Positions 1 to 7,397 of a stretch of 64,000 bases of DNA are shown here, piece after piece (within the stretch, counting starts at the first letter, position 1; every line of letters begins with the position of its first letter). Where the stretch lies: positions 372,001 to 436,000 of the forward strand of contig JBEDTR010000017.1 in NCBI GenBank assembly GCA_040119125.1, written 5' to 3'. This stretch comes from Pacificitalea sp040119125. GTDB lineage: Bacteria > Pseudomonadota > Alphaproteobacteria > Rhodobacterales > Rhodobacteraceae. Both the position numbers and the translations under genes were made by a program. The notes below the pieces were generated by a model. The model worked only from the letters and a program-made list of their open reading frames with translations. It was not told the DNA's origin and did no database searches.

Positions 1-1
1 C

Positions 2-475
2 CAGCAACTGATCGGTGCGGGTGGAGACCAGCGGCGCGCAGCTGACCACGGCCAGACGGGCTTCTTCCTCGGGCTGGATGATCTCCAGCTTCAGACCGAC
101 CTCGGCTTCGACCTGACGGATGAAATCGCCCGCGTTCTTGGCGCGGCGGCAGGCCTCGGTCGCGACCAGCCGCATCCGCTGCACTTTGTGCTTCTGAAAT
201 TTCTTCTGACAGATCCGCAGCGCCTGAATTGTGCGCTGCATGGACGACCGGCTCAGCCGGCCATAGGTTTCAAGCCCGGTGCCGAGCTGCACCGATTTCG
301 AGAAACTGTCGACCACATGGAACTGGCTGCCCTTGGGCTGGGCCACAAGCATGCGGCAACTATTCGTGCCGAGGTCCAACGCCGCATAGGGTGCGACGGG
401 ATCCGCGACTGCGGGTACGGGGGTATCTACCGGCATTGGGAACGCGCCCGCACCCTTGGGACGCTTGGGCGCCAT
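2..475 (-). CDS. Ppx/GppA family exopolyphosphatase/guanosine pentaphosphatase (partial, C-terminus outside window)
   Basis: This is the N-terminal ~158 residues of a protein running off the left edge on the minus strand. The family hydrolyses polyphosphate or pppGpp using an actin/ASKHA-like ATPase fold. The phosphate-1 motif is clear: YAALDLGTNSCRMLVAQ near residues 29-45, preceded by a short proline/alanine-rich tail. Further on, LSRSSMQRTIQALRICQKKF and RLVATEACRRAKN match the usual conserved blocks of the first subdomain. The start is the ATG at 473-475 (sequence MAPKRPKG...). The basic N-terminal extension is probably non-catalytic. Ppx and GppA cannot be told apart from this fragment. 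Confidence in the family is high. Confidence 0.9.
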   Translation of the reverse strand, partial: MAPKRPKGAGAFPMPVDTPVPAVADPVAPYAALDLGTNSCRMLVAQPKGSQFHVVDSFSKSVQLGTGLETYGRLSRSSMQRTIQALRICQKKFQKHKVQRMRLVATEACRRAKNAGDFIRQVEAEVGLKLEIIQPEEEARLAVVSCAPLVSTRTDQLL

Positions 476-591
476 GATCACGCCCTCCGGTTCTGAACTT
501 ACCTTGAAACCTAGCCCTCTGCCGGAGGATTGGCAAGAATTGCGGCGTTTACCTTACGTTGACCCGCACCGGGCACTGTCCCTCCCCCGCT

Positions 592-606
592 TCATGTAGA
601 TCATGA
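592..606. promoter_or_regulatory. Perfect inverted repeat TCATG-N5-TCATG complement, possible operator
   Basis: The sequence TCATGTAGATCATGA is a perfect 5-5 inverted repeat with a 5-bp centre. It sits between the divergent ppx-type gene and the small gene at 719, about 112 bp ahead of the latter. Its size and symmetry suit a dimeric helix-turn-helix regulator, but I recognise no specific factor. Chance occurrence is possible. Confidence 0.3.
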
Positions 607-718
607 GAATTTTGGGACCGCGCCGCTGTGGCATATCCCGTCGCGTGGACATAGGTGACAAAGCGAAATGGCGGCGTGATCCGCCCCCTCACCGCCCTGT
701 CAGCACCGGAGCCCCGCA

Positions 719-1021
719 ATGCCCGAACTTACCCTCGTCTATTGGCGCGATATTCCTGCGCAGGTCATCGTTGGCCGTGGCCGCCGTGGCGCGAAACACC
801 CCCTGCCGGAACGGTTCGAGCAGGCCATCGACCGCTGCGCGATGAAGGTCGGCGCGAAGGATGCCGATGCCTATATGGCCGATTGGCGCAAGGCCGATCC
901 CGTGACCCGCGATGGCGACCCTGTGGAAATTGCCGCAGCCGAGGCCGCCCGCATCGACGCGGAATATGATAATGCCCGGCTGAAGGCGCTTATCGATAAT
1001 GACGGGCGCGCGCCCAACTGA
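719..1021 (+). CDS. 'Virulence factor' domain small protein (PF13769-like) linked to cobalamin methyl transfer genes
   Basis: A 100-residue soluble protein with no signal peptide or membrane segment. The opening MPELTLVYWRDIPAQVIVGRGR and the central PLPERFEQAIDRCAMK are characteristic of the small domain family called 'virulence factor' in databases, whose biochemical role is unknown to me. In Rhodobacterales relatives this family is usually found beside tetrahydrofolate/corrinoid methyl transfer genes, and here it lies about 105 bp upstream of such a gene in the same direction. The sensible inference is an accessory role in one-carbon or corrinoid metabolism rather than virulence. Start chosen at the ATG just after an AG-rich stretch; the 240-bp upstream gap is free for a promoter. 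Confidence 0.7.
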   Translation: MPELTLVYWRDIPAQVIVGRGRRGAKHPLPERFEQAIDRCAMKVGAKDADAYMADWRKADPVTRDGDPVEIAAAEAARIDAEYDNARLKALIDNDGRAPN

Positions 1022-1127
1022 CTTCGCCCGACTGACTCCGGCCCGGCTGTTGACGGTGGCCCGCGCGCCGCCGCTACGTTAGAGACATTGCACAGCCGCG
1101 ACCGCGGCAAGAAACATCGAGGACCCC

Positions 1128-2087
1128 ATGACCCGCACCGTGATCGAGAGCAAATCGAAAACCGTGGCCATCGGCTTTGACGAACCGTTCTGCGTGATCG
1201 GCGAGCGCATCAACCCGACAGGCCGCAAAAAGCTGGCCGCCGAATTGGAAGCGGGCGATTTTTCGACCGTTGAACGTGACGCGCTGGAGCAGGTCGCCTG
1301 TGGCGCGATGGTGCTCGATGTGAATGCGGGTGTGGTCTATAACTCCAACCCCAACCCCAATGAGACCGAGCCGCCGCTGATGCGCCGGATGATCGAATTG
1401 GTGCAGGGTCTGGTCGATGTGCCGCTTTGCATCGACAGCTCGGTGCCCGGCGCGCTGGAAGCAGGGCTTGAGGCCGCCGAAGGCCGCCCGCTGGTCAATT
1501 CCGTCACCGGCGAGGAAGAGCGTCTGGAATTGGTTCTCCCGCTCATCAAGAAATACAACGTGCCCGTGGTCGCGATCTCGAACGACGATACCGGCATTTC
1601 CGAAGACCCCGACGTGCGCTTTGCCGTCGCCAAGAAAATCGTCGAGCGCGCCGCCGATTACGGCATTCCCGCCCATGACATCGTCGTCGATCCGCTGCTG
1701 ATGCCGGTCGGTGCCATGGCCACCGCCGGGCGTCAGGTGTTCACCCTCGTGCGCCGTCTGCGCGATGAGCTGGGCGTGAACACGACCTGCGGCGCGTCGA
1801 ATGTCAGCTTTGGCCTGCCCAACCGGCATGGCATCAACGCGGCCTTCCTGCCGATGGCGATTGCCTCGGGCATGACCAGCGCGATCATGAACCCCGTCCG
1901 CTCGGTCGAAATGGAAGCCGTGAAGGCCGCCAACATGCTGATGAACCACGATCCCAATGGCGGCGAATGGATCCGCTTCTCGCGCGTGCTGGACGCGGTC
2001 CGCGAAGGCACCCCCTTTGCCGAGGCCGCACAGGCCGCAGCCGCCGCTGGCAGCGGGCGCGGTGGTCGTCGGCGGCGTCGCGGCTGA
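1128..2087 (+). CDS. Methyltetrahydrofolate:corrinoid methyltransferase (pterin-binding domain protein)
   Basis: A 319-residue stand-alone pterin-binding TIM barrel, the size expected for CH3-THF:corrinoid methyltransferases (MeTr/AcsE-like, also the pterin domain of MetH). Family blocks are visible: CVIGERINPTGRKKLAAEL near residues 23-41, MVLDVNAGV, PLCIDSSVPGALEAGL, LVNSVTGEEERLELVLPLIKKY, VVAISNDDTG, VDPLLMPVG, and TTCGASNVSFGLPNRHGINAAFL. It should move a methyl group from methyl-THF onto a cobalamin carried by another protein. The C-terminus ends in an Arg/Gly-rich tail (GSGRGGRRRRRG). The next gene, 10 bp downstream, encodes a corrinoid reactivase, which strongly supports cobalamin chemistry. 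In Rhodobacterales a split methionine synthase built from separate polypeptides is known; this is a good candidate for its folate-binding part. Confidence 0.88.
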   Translation: MTRTVIESKSKTVAIGFDEPFCVIGERINPTGRKKLAAELEAGDFSTVERDALEQVACGAMVLDVNAGVVYNSNPNPNETEPPLMRRMIELVQGLVDVPLCIDSSVPGALEAGLEAAEGRPLVNSVTGEEERLELVLPLIKKYNVPVVAISNDDTGISEDPDVRFAVAKKIVERAADYGIPAHDIVVDPLLMPVGAMATAGRQVFTLVRRLRDELGVNTTCGASNVSFGLPNRHGINAAFLPMAIASGMTSAIMNPVRSVEMEAVKAANMLMNHDPNGGEWIRFSRVLDAVREGTPFAEAAQAAAAAGSGRGGRRRRRG

Positions 2088-2097
2088 GCGATACGTC

Positions 2098-4137
2098 ATG
2101 GCCAAGGATCCTCTCGTCATCTTCACGCCTTCGGGCAAACGCGGCCATGTCACGCCCGGCACCACGGTGCTGTCGGCGGCGCGCAGCCTGGGCGTGGATC
2201 TCGATTCCGTCTGCGGCGGGCGCGGCATCTGCTCGAAATGTCAGGTCGCGCCGTCCTATGGCCAGTTTTCCAAACACGGCGTCACGGTGGCGGAGGATGC
2301 GCTGTCGGATTGGAACGCCGTCGAGGAACGCTATGACAGCAAGCGCGGACTGAAATCGGGTCGGCGGCTGGGCTGTCAGGCGCAGATCCTGCACGACGTG
2401 GTGCTGGATGTGCCGCCCGAAAGCCAAGTGCACAAACAGGTCGTCCGCAAGGAAGCCACCGCCCGCGACATCGTCATGGACCCGGCCACCCGCCTGCGGC
2501 TGGTCGAGGTTACCCAGCCCGACATGCATGAACCTTCGGGCGATTTGCAGCGGCTGACCGACGCGCTGCGCACCGCATGGGACATCCCTTCCCTGTCGGT
2601 GCCGCTGCCCGTTCTGCAAAAGCTGCAAACCGCGCTGCGCAAGGGCAATTGGCAGGTGACCTGCGCACTGCATCAACCGGTAGAGAACGGCCCCGCGCAG
2701 CTGCTCGACCTCTGGCCCGGCCTGTTCGAGGGCCCGCTCTGGGGGTTGGCCATCGACCTTGGCTCCACCACGATTGCCGCGCATCTATGCGATCTGACCA
2801 GCGGCACGGTCGCGGCCTCCGCCGGGATCATGAACCCGCAGATCCGCTTCGGCGAAGACCTGATGAGCCGCGTCTCCTACGCCATGATGAACGAAGGCGG
2901 CGCTGCGGAGATGACCGCCGCCGTGCGCGACGCATTGAGCGAACTCGCCCGCGTCGTGGCGGGAGAGGCCGATGTCCCGACGACCGAGATCGTCGAGGCA
3001 GTGTTCGTCTGCAACCCGGTCATGCATCACCTGCTGCTGGGCATCGACCCGGTAGAACTGGGCCAAGCGCCATTCGCTCTGGCCACCTCCGACAGTCTGG
3101 ACCTGACGGCGGAGGCGCTGGACCTCACCGGCCTGCACCCGGCGGCGCAGGTGCATTTGCTGCCCTGTATCGCGGGCCATGTCGGCGCCGATGCTGCCGC
3201 CGTGGCCCTGTCCGAGGCCCCGGACCGGTCCGAGGATCTGGTGCTGATCGTCGATGTCGGCACCAATGCCGAAATCCTGCTGGGCAACCGCGACCGCGTG
3301 CTGGCGTGCTCCTCCCCCACCGGGCCTGCCTTCGAGGGCGCGCAGATTTCATCCGGCCAGCGCGCCGCCCCCGGCGCGATCGAAAAGATCCGCATCGACC
3401 CCGAAACCAAGGAACCGCGCTTCCGCGTTATCGGCTGCGATCTATGGTCGAACGAGGACGGCTTTGCCGAGGCGACGGCGGGCAGCGGCATCACCGGCAT
3501 CTGCGGCTCCGGCATCATCGAAGCCGTGGCCGAGCTGCGCATCGCGGGGCTGATGGACCCCTCCGGCCTGATCGGCTCGGCAGAGCAAACCGGCACCACG
3601 CGCTGCATCCCCGATGGGCGCACCCATCAATACGTCATCCACGACGGCACCGCCGAAAACGGTCCGCTTGTGACCGTGACCCAAGGCGACATCCGCGCGA
3701 TCCAACTGGCGAAATCCGCGCTTTATGCAGGCGCGCGGCTGCTGATGGATGAATTCGGCACCGATACGGTCGACCGCGTCGTGCTGGCAGGCGCATTCGG
3801 CGCGCATATCTCGCCGCTGCACGCGATGGTGCTGGGGATGATCCCGGACGTGGCGCTGGAGCGCGTCACCTCCGCAGGCAACGCCGCCGGGACAGGCGCG
3901 CGCATGGCGCTATTGAACCGCGCCCAACGGGCCGAGATCGACCAGACCGTGCGCCACATCACCAAGGTCGAAACCGCCGTCGAGCCGCGGTTTCAAGAAC
4001 ATTTCGTCGCAGCCAACGCCATCCCCCACGCCACCGCGCCCTTCGCCACGCTGCGTTCGGTCGTGCCGCTGCCAGAGCCGCGCTTCAATGCAGGTGACGG
4101 CGACGGCACCCGCACACGCCGCCGCAGACGTCGCTGA
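2098..4137 (+). CDS. Corrinoid protein reductive activator (RamA/RACo-like ferredoxin-ASKHA ATPase)
   Basis: A 679-residue protein with an N-terminal 2Fe-2S ferredoxin domain and a large C-terminal ASKHA ATPase domain, the architecture of RACo-type activators that reduce inactive cob(II)alamin to cob(I)alamin at the cost of ATP. Cluster ligands are seen as C39-x5-C45-x2-C48 (VCGGRGICSKCQ) and a fourth Cys in RRLGCQAQ. The ATPase begins near residue 220 with WGLAIDLGSTTIAAHLCDL, followed by PQIRFGEDLMSRVSYAM, VFVCNPVMHHLLLGID, LVLIVDVGTNAEILLG, GPAFEGAQIS and GSGITGICGSGIIE. The ATG at 2098 is the natural start: it follows the methyltransferase stop by 10 bp and begins directly at the ferredoxin domain; the open frame extends upstream only because it overlaps the previous gene. 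Translational coupling with the methyltransferase is likely. Confidence 0.9.
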   Translation: MAKDPLVIFTPSGKRGHVTPGTTVLSAARSLGVDLDSVCGGRGICSKCQVAPSYGQFSKHGVTVAEDALSDWNAVEERYDSKRGLKSGRRLGCQAQILHDVVLDVPPESQVHKQVVRKEATARDIVMDPATRLRLVEVTQPDMHEPSGDLQRLTDALRTAWDIPSLSVPLPVLQKLQTALRKGNWQVTCALHQPVENGPAQLLDLWPGLFEGPLWGLAIDLGSTTIAAHLCDLTSGTVAASAGIMNPQIRFGEDLMSRVSYAMMNEGGAAEMTAAVRDALSELARVVAGEADVPTTEIVEAVFVCNPVMHHLLLGIDPVELGQAPFALATSDSLDLTAEALDLTGLHPAAQVHLLPCIAGHVGADAAAVALSEAPDRSEDLVLIVDVGTNAEILLGNRDRVLACSSPTGPAFEGAQISSGQRAAPGAIEKIRIDPETKEPRFRVIGCDLWSNEDGFAEATAGSGITGICGSGIIEAVAELRIAGLMDPSGLIGSAEQTGTTRCIPDGRTHQYVIHDGTAENGPLVTVTQGDIRAIQLAKSALYAGARLLMDEFGTDTVDRVVLAGAFGAHISPLHAMVLGMIPDVALERVTSAGNAAGTGARMALLNRAQRAEIDQTVRHITKVETAVEPRFQEHFVAANAIPHATAPFATLRSVVPLPEPRFNAGDGDGTRTRRRRRR

Positions 4138-4190
4138 GCCTGCGAAAACCGATTGCAATGCCCGCGCAGCAACCTTAAATACAGGCCTGC

Positions 4191-4264
4191 GCGGGTATGG
4201 TGAAAAGGTATCACACGAGCTTCCCAAGCTCTTGTTACGGGTTCGATTCCCGTTACCCGCTCCA
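4191..4264 (+). tRNA. tRNA-Gly (anticodon CCC)
   Basis: A complete cloverleaf folds: acceptor GCGGGTA pairs with TACCCGC, followed by discriminator T and an encoded CCA. The anticodon stem GAGCT/AGCTC-like pairing encloses loop TTCCCAA, giving anticodon CCC (glycine GGG codons). The T arm reads ACGGG-TTCGATT-CCCGT. It lies 53 bp after the reactivase gene and just ahead of an AT-richer lipoprotein gene, a location often used for integration, although no duplicated tRNA end was found. Confidence 0.93.
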
Positions 4265-4379
4265 AGTTTCCAGAACCACGGCGTTTTCCCCACATCTGCT
4301 GTTGGACATGTAGGACCGCCCCACATTTGCGGGCTTGGGCGCCATCAGAAACTGCTTCGTCGCAGAATAGGGCGCTATG

Positions 4380-4406
4380 GAAGGAATGGGACAATCCCAT
4401 TCCTTC
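4380..4406 (-). terminator. Strong 12-bp hairpin downstream of the lipoprotein gene
   Basis: GAAGGAATGGGA, then CAA, then TCCCATTCCTTC form a perfect 12-bp stem with a 3-base loop. It begins 10 bp beyond the stop of the minus-strand lipoprotein gene and between it and the plus-strand tRNA, fitting a bidirectional transcription stop. There is no clear U-tract on either side, so termination is inferred from the stem alone. Confidence 0.6.
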
Positions 4407-4416
4407 GCTTCAAGTG

Positions 4417-4800
4417 TTACTTCGCAGCGACGCTTTTCGTTTGGAATGAAATACCACATCCACGCTGAATGCTGGCCTGTTCAATGGCCTCCATTTCACC
4501 CTTCAAGCGAGAAACCTCCGCTGCGCTTGCCCCATCTCCATCGATGAAGAACAATGCCGGCCAAAACAGAACCATCCCCACGGCGGTGGCAGCTGCATCA
4601 TTTCCCGCTTTCTTGTTTTGCGTGCCAATAGCCTGCGAGGCCCGCGCCGAAACGCGCTGTGCCTCAGCTGACAATTTTCTACACGAGTAATTTTCATACT
4701 GGACCGGCGAAATATAGGCCGCTTCAATATTATCAGCGTTTTCAGCACAGCCCGCTAATAGAACGCTGCTTAACACCGCAGTCACAACAAACATATTCAT
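4417..4800 (-). CDS. Small lipoprotein of unknown function
   Basis: A 127-residue protein with a classic lipoprotein signal: MNMFVVTAVLSSVLLAGCAEN, with the lipobox LAGC and lipidated Cys at residue 18. The mature part includes YISPVQYENYSCRKLSAEAQRVSARASQAIG, a pattern common in small phage-like or accessory lipoproteins, then a short hydrophobic stretch (VGMVLFWPALFFIDGDG) and a predicted helix with a CxIS ending. Base composition and codon use are visibly less GC-rich than the neighbours and it sits beside tRNA-Gly, so acquisition by transfer is possible. A second AT-richer lipoprotein lies near tRNA-Val at about 20.4 kb. Function not recognised. Confidence 0.75.
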   Translation of the reverse strand: MNMFVVTAVLSSVLLAGCAENADNIEAAYISPVQYENYSCRKLSAEAQRVSARASQAIGTQNKKAGNDAAATAVGMVLFWPALFFIDGDGASAAEVSRLKGEMEAIEQASIQRGCGISFQTKSVAAK

Positions 4801-5021
4801 TCTGTCCCTCGTATTTACCTCCGCCTCTACGGGCGGTGACGAGAACCTATTTTCCTCTTTTTAAGAATTGGAGACCGAATTACCTGTAATGAAAAATTGT
4901 GTCTTTTCGCACACTCAGGGCGCATTCAGATCTGCGCCACTGGAACAACTTGAGCCTTATAAACCTCGTCCAAATAGGTCACGCACCGATCAGAATGCGC
5001 AATTTTAAAAAGGCGAAACAT

Positions 5022-5057
5022 AAAAAAACCGCGCCCGGATTGCTCCCAGACGCGGCT
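5022..5057 (-). terminator. Rho-independent terminator of the zwf-pgl-pgi operon
   Basis: On the minus strand an imperfect stem formed by CCGCG...CGCGG, with an inner TCTGGG/TCCGGG pairing around an AGCAA loop, is followed by a run of seven T. It begins about 40 bp after the pgi stop codon and is the clearest intrinsic terminator in the region. Confidence 0.85.
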
Positions 5058-5095
5058 TTGTTTTTCGGTCATCGGCCCGCCCGAGGCGGACCCGC

Positions 5096-6694
5096 TCAGG
5101 CTTTGGCCCGCGCGTAGTCCAGAAGCATCCGGGTCGAGCTGTCCTTGCCCACCGGTTCGGCCTCGCCCGTGACCATCGGCTCCAGCGATTTTGCCAGTTC
5201 CTTGCCCAGTTCCACGCCCCATTGGTCAAAGCTGTTGATGCCCAGCACCACGCCTTCGACAAAGACCCGATGCTCATACAGCGCGACGATCTGGCCCAGA
5301 ACGCCGGGGGTCAGCTGCGGATAGGCCAGCGTGGTGGAGGGGCGGTTGCCGGGGAATACCCGGTGCTGCGCCTGTCGCTCCAGTTCCTCGCCCTCGAACT
5401 TGCCCGACACCTGCGCGCGCGCCTCGTCCAGCGAGCGGCCCTTCAGCAGGGCCTCCGACTGGGCGAGGCAATTCGCGACCAGAAGTTGATGCTGATACTG
5501 CAGATCGGATTCGAACCCTTTGGCCGCGAACATGAATTCGCATGGCACGACCTCGGTCCCCTGATGGATCAGCTGGTAGAACGCATGCTGCCCGTTCGTG
5601 CCCGGCTCCCCCCAGACGACAGGGCCCGACACGACTTGCAGCGCTTCGCCATCCATCGACACCCGCTTGCCGTTGCTCTCCATTTCCAACTGCTGAAGAT
5701 AGGCCGGAAGCCGCGCCAAGCGCTGCTCATAGGGCAGCACCGCGCGGGTCGGGTAGCCGCAGATCTGGTGATGCCAGATCCCCACCAGCGCCAGCAGCAC
5801 AGGCAGGTTTTCCGCCGGGGCGGCGGTGCGGAAATGCCGGTCCATCGCCTGAGCGCCGCGCAGCATGGCGCGGAAATCGCCGCCGCCGATGGCGATCATC
5901 AGCGACAGCCCGATGGGCCCCCACATGGAATAGCGCCCACCAACCCAATCGGCGAAGCCGAACACCCGCTCGGCGGCGATGCCGAATTCGGCGGTGCGGC
6001 GCGCGGCGGTGGACAGGGCCACGAACTGCGCAGCCGGGTCTTTGACCTTCTCGGCCATCCAGCGGCGCGCGGTGTTGGCGTTGGTCATCGTCTCGATGGT
6101 GGTGAATGTCTTCGACGCCACGATCACCAGCGTGGTGGTCGGGTCAAGCTCGCGCAGCGTATCGGCGATATGCGCCCCATCGACATTGGACACGAAATGG
6201 CAGCGCGGCCCGTCGGCATAGGGTTTCAGCGCGATCGCCGCCATCGCCGGGCCCAGATCGGAACCGCCGATGCCGATATTGACCACATCGGTGATCGCGC
6301 CGCCCTGCCCCTTGAACCGGCCCGCGCGCACGTCGGAGGCAAACGCCTCCATCCGGTCGAGCGTTTCCAGAACCTCCGGCATCACGTCTTGGCCGTCGAC
6401 CTCCACCGGGGTGGCGTCAAGGTTGCGCAATGCGGTGTGCAGGACGGCGCGGCCTTCGGTCTCGTTGATGCGCGCGCCGGTGAACATGGCCTCCCGGCGC
6501 TCAGCCAGCCCGGCCTCCTCCGCCAGATCGATCAACAGCGACAGCCCTTCGGCGTCGATATTGGTCTTGGAGAAATCGAACAGCAGCGCGCCCGCCTCGG
6601 CGGAGAAGCCGGTGGCCCGGTCGGGCGTCTCGAAGAGCGACAGGATGGATCGGTCCGCGACCTGCGCGTGATGGGCTTTCAGCTTGTCCCACAT
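5096..6694 (-). CDS. pgi: Glucose-6-phosphate isomerase
   Basis: A 532-residue cytoplasmic enzyme interconverting glucose-6-phosphate and fructose-6-phosphate. Diagnostic blocks are present: VVNIGIGGSDLGPAMA, VIVASKTFTTIETMTNA (sugar phosphate binding), DWVGGRYSMWGPIGLS, and the C-terminal SFDQWGVELGKELAKSL. Length is typical for the bacterial enzyme. The ATG at 6694 starts MWDKLKAHHAQ and is preceded by a GGAG-type ribosome site. It is the last gene of a minus-strand operon zwf-pgl-pgi with a 28-bp gap after pgl, followed by an intrinsic terminator. In many Rhodobacterales this set supports Entner-Doudoroff and pentose phosphate flux, with Pgi recycling fructose-6-phosphate. Confidence 0.96.
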   Translation of the reverse strand: MWDKLKAHHAQVADRSILSLFETPDRATGFSAEAGALLFDFSKTNIDAEGLSLLIDLAEEAGLAERREAMFTGARINETEGRAVLHTALRNLDATPVEVDGQDVMPEVLETLDRMEAFASDVRAGRFKGQGGAITDVVNIGIGGSDLGPAMAAIALKPYADGPRCHFVSNVDGAHIADTLRELDPTTTLVIVASKTFTTIETMTNANTARRWMAEKVKDPAAQFVALSTAARRTAEFGIAAERVFGFADWVGGRYSMWGPIGLSLMIAIGGGDFRAMLRGAQAMDRHFRTAAPAENLPVLLALVGIWHHQICGYPTRAVLPYEQRLARLPAYLQQLEMESNGKRVSMDGEALQVVSGPVVWGEPGTNGQHAFYQLIHQGTEVVPCEFMFAAKGFESDLQYQHQLLVANCLAQSEALLKGRSLDEARAQVSGKFEGEELERQAQHRVFPGNRPSTTLAYPQLTPGVLGQIVALYEHRVFVEGVVLGINSFDQWGVELGKELAKSLEPMVTGEAEPVGKDSSTRMLLDYARAKA

Positions 6695-6722
6695 GGGGGT
6701 GCTCTCCTTGTAGGGGGGCGTC

Positions 6723-7397
6723 TCAGGCGGCCCAGTGCACGGTGGCGTCAGCCATCAATGCCCGGATCGGCGCCTGTTCGGGCGGCAGCGAGCGCGCGCG
6801 TTCGAACGCGTCGCGCTTGCCCTCGCCCATGATCAACAGATGGATATGCATTGCCTCGCGCAGCACCGGCGCGGTCAGGGTGATACGGGTTTCGCCCGCC
6901 CCCTCGGCCCGCATGGTGATCAGCGGTGGGTCGCGTTGGTCCAGCGCGCGCTCCAGATTATCACCGCCGGGAAACAGCGAGGCGGTGTGCATGTCATCGC
7001 CCATACCCAAAAGCAGCGTCGTGATCGGCAACCACGGACGCACCGCTTCGGATTGCGCGGCGGCATCCACATCGGACGGATCACCGCTTGGCGGGATGAA
7101 ACTGACGAATCGCGCCACCGCGGCTTTCTCGACCAGCAGCCTCTCGCGGATCATGCGCGTGTTGGACCGGCTGGAGCTTTCCGGGACCAGCCGCTCGTCA
7201 TTGAGGATCACGCCGATCCGCGCCCAATCGAGGCTGACGCCCGCCAAAGTGTCAAACACCGGGCCGGGGCTAGAGCCGCCGGGCACGCAGAATGTCGCGG
7301 TCTCGTTGGACGCAAGCGCGCCGCGCAATTCGCTCGCGATCGTGTCCGACAACCCCATCATCAGGGCTTCGCGATCGGAATATTCAACGATGTTCAT
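6723..7397 (-). CDS. pgl: 6-phosphogluconolactonase
   Basis: A 224-residue member of the DevB/Pgl family that hydrolyses 6-phosphogluconolactone to 6-phosphogluconate. Conserved pieces include the N-terminal ATFCVPGGSSPGPVFDTLA phosphate loop, IGVILNDERLVPESSSRSNTRMIRERLL, LLGMGDDMHTASLFPG, and ITLTAPVLREAMHIHLLIMG with the usual GEGKRDAFERA ending. The start codon overlaps the 3' end of zwf by four bases, so the two are translationally coupled. Soluble, no signal. Position between zwf and pgi makes the assignment secure. Confidence 0.95.
   Translation of the reverse strand: MNIVEYSDREALMMGLSDTIASELRGALASNETATFCVPGGSSPGPVFDTLAGVSLDWARIGVILNDERLVPESSSRSNTRMIRERLLVEKAAVARFVSFIPPSGDPSDVDAAAQSEAVRPWLPITTLLLGMGDDMHTASLFPGGDNLERALDQRDPPLITMRAEGAGETRITLTAPVLREAMHIHLLIMGEGKRDAFERARSLPPEQAPIRALMADATVHWAA

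Noticed and set aside
1957..2097. Upstream extension of the reactivase frame
   Set aside because: It overlaps the methyltransferase C-terminus; the ferredoxin domain begins at the ATG at 2098.
4191..4800. Integrated element using tRNA-Gly
   Set aside because: No duplicated tRNA 3' end, integrase or phage gene found within the window.
5222..6832. 536-residue plus-strand frame opposite pgi
   Set aside because: No recognisable motif, opposite a certain gene; third-position GC on the minus strand explains it.
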